From: Spartinivicinus marinus
GTDB taxonomy: Bacteria > Pseudomonadota > Gammaproteobacteria > Pseudomonadales > Zooshikellaceae
DNA: 64,000 bases
Assembly: GCF_026309355.1 (NCBI RefSeq)
Contig: NZ_JAPJZK010000001.1
Location: 620,001 to 684,000 of the forward strand
Direction of reading: 5' to 3'
In this document: piece by piece, positions 63,076 through 64,000 of the stretch
How positions within the stretch are numbered: position 1 is the first letter of the stretch
How the letters are laid out: every line of letters starts with the position of its first letter
Notes under the pieces: model-generated
Databases searched by the model: none
Seen by the model: the letters and a program-made list of their open reading frames with translations, nothing else
Told to the model about the DNA's origin: nothing
Position numbers and translations under genes: made by a program

Positions 63076-64000
63076 TTAGCTCTTTATTGCTAACCGAACA
63101 TCATAGATTAATGAACAAGCTCGCATCAGTTCACTGTACCAAACCACTACATCATCTGAATAAAAACTGTCAAAATAAACATTCTTAGACCGATCAAATA
63201 CATGCAAACCATTAATACCAATAACAATCTTATTGCCATTAAATACTAAATAAACGTTATCACCATATTTTGCCCGCAAAGACATCATCTGCATTATCAT
63301 TCGAGAACTCAATAACTGGTGAACATCTTCAGTGCAATCCGAGAAGACTTCAAAATACCGATCAAAGGCAGCATACCCAACATTAATGTTATTAAAAGGC
63401 TTATAAAACGCTTCATACTCCTGACGATCTTCTTCATCCATAAAGTTAGGCTTGGGTCGTATCACTAAGTGCCCTGGAAAGCTTTTATCATTATCAATAA
63501 TGACACAAACACCATGAAAAGCAGTTTGTAAAAAGTGGAATATTCCTTTCCTCTCTACTGCAGCATAAACATCTGACATTTCAAAGTGGACACCTTCCCA
63601 CTGACCAGTGATGTAATCCTGGCCTTGGTAGCGAACAAAAGCACCTGGTACTAGCTTACTATCCTGAAAGACGTGGCGAGTAATCCCTTGATTAGCTTCG
63701 TATTGCAAAGAGTCATCAGCAAACTGCACCACCTTGGGTAAAATGGCCGAATAGCACTCGGTATTAAAAGCTTGTTTAAGCTGTAAATAATCTTTCCGTA
63801 GATACCAACCAATCACGATAGCTGATAACAAAATGGTAACTAGAATAGTATTGCTGCTATTCAGTAATAATGCTGATGCAATAATAGCTGCCAGCCAATA
63901 GAGCAGCCCTTTCTGAATACTATGATAAAACTCCTGACCCAGCGATTTAGCCCTTGCAGAAAAGTCGCCTTTGCCTTCCACTAATGCTTCTACATAAAAG
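63076..64000 (-). CDS. DUF3137 membrane protein (partial, N-terminus beyond right edge)
   Basis: At least 308 residues; the frame is open to the right edge, reading FYVEALVEGKGDF, so the true start lies outside. Two membrane helices (QKGLLYWLAAIIASALLL and ILVTILLSAIVIGWYL) are followed by a cytoplasmic domain with the DUF3137 pattern: FEMSDVYAAVE, GVCVIIDNDKSFPGHLVIRP and the C-terminal YLVFNGNKIVIGING. Function unknown. An internal GTG at 63981 should not be taken as the start. Confidence 0.82.
   Translation of the reverse strand, partial: FYVEALVEGKGDFSARAKSLGQEFYHSIQKGLLYWLAAIIASALLLNSSNTILVTILLSAIVIGWYLRKDYLQLKQAFNTECYSAILPKVVQFADDSLQYEANQGITRHVFQDSKLVPGAFVRYQGQDYITGQWEGVHFEMSDVYAAVERKGIFHFLQTAFHGVCVIIDNDKSFPGHLVIRPKPNFMDEEDRQEYEAFYKPFNNINVGYAAFDRYFEVFSDCTEDVHQLLSSRMIMQMMSLRAKYGDNVYLVFNGNKIVIGINGLHVFDRSKNVYFDSFYSDDVVVWYSELMRACSLIYDVRLAIKS

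Overview
The window comes from a gammaproteobacterium with a moderately AT-rich genome. The ribosomal and tRNA-synthetase cluster and the uvrB/aminotransferase/ComEA neighbourhood have a Pseudomonas-like order, while codon use and gene content suggest a marine Oceanospirillales-type relative. That placement is inference from gene order and protein resemblance; no search was run.

Region 1 (1 to about 22.3 kb, possibly to the tRNA-Pro at 23.28 kb) is the right part of a lambdoid, cos-type prophage whose head and tail genes run off the left edge. Read leftwards on the minus strand there are an early gene, a primase-helicase, an iteron-like array beside an AT-rich tract, a VRR-NUC nuclease, a possible late regulator, lysis genes (amidase, two holin-like proteins), an antirepressor, a cos-like site, terminase small and large subunits, gpW and portal. 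Three exported cargo proteins sit among the lysis genes: a solute-binding protein, a lone S74 chaperone domain and an unknown. Read rightwards from the repressor there are a LuxR-type regulator with a hydrophobic tail, RdgC, a Sak4-like AAA ATPase, a DUF669 SSB-like protein, a Cas4-like nuclease, an SF2 helicase, a CsrA-family protein that looks like a tandem duplication, an excisionase and a tyrosine integrase. The CsrA-like protein is the most unusual item: the RNA-contact strand survives only in repeat 1 and the RNA-contact arginine only in repeat 2, as expected for a single-chain pseudodimer with one RNA site.

Region 2 (23.3-31.1 kb, minus strand) is the core translation cluster thrS-infC(AUU start)-rpmI-rplT-pheS-pheT-ihfA-merR-like-tRNA-Pro(GGG), preceded by tRNA-Val(GAC).

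Region 3 (31.2-40.4 kb) holds three nucleotide-sugar genes (UDP-glucuronate epimerase, UDP-glucose dehydrogenase, a TviB/WbpO-type dehydrogenase), uvrB, a class I aminotransferase, tRNA-Asn(GTT), a ComEA-like protein, msrA and a VOC protein.

Region 4 (40.6-48.8 kb) looks like a signalling locus: a REC-DUF3369-HD-GYP response regulator, two divergent TonB-dependent receptors, a HAMP histidine kinase and a periplasmic YfiR-like protein.

Region 5 (48.9-64 kb) is mixed metabolism: glutaminase, cytochrome b561, a Cys/Met PLP enzyme, a membrane-anchored Mrr-like nuclease, a YafY/WYL regulator, a frameshifted membrane protein gene, a 550-residue unknown, a secreted sphingomyelinase-like phosphodiesterase, TrmO, a quinone oxidoreductase, an amino-acid ABC transporter, uridine kinase, a lipoprotein and a DUF3137 protein cut by the right edge.
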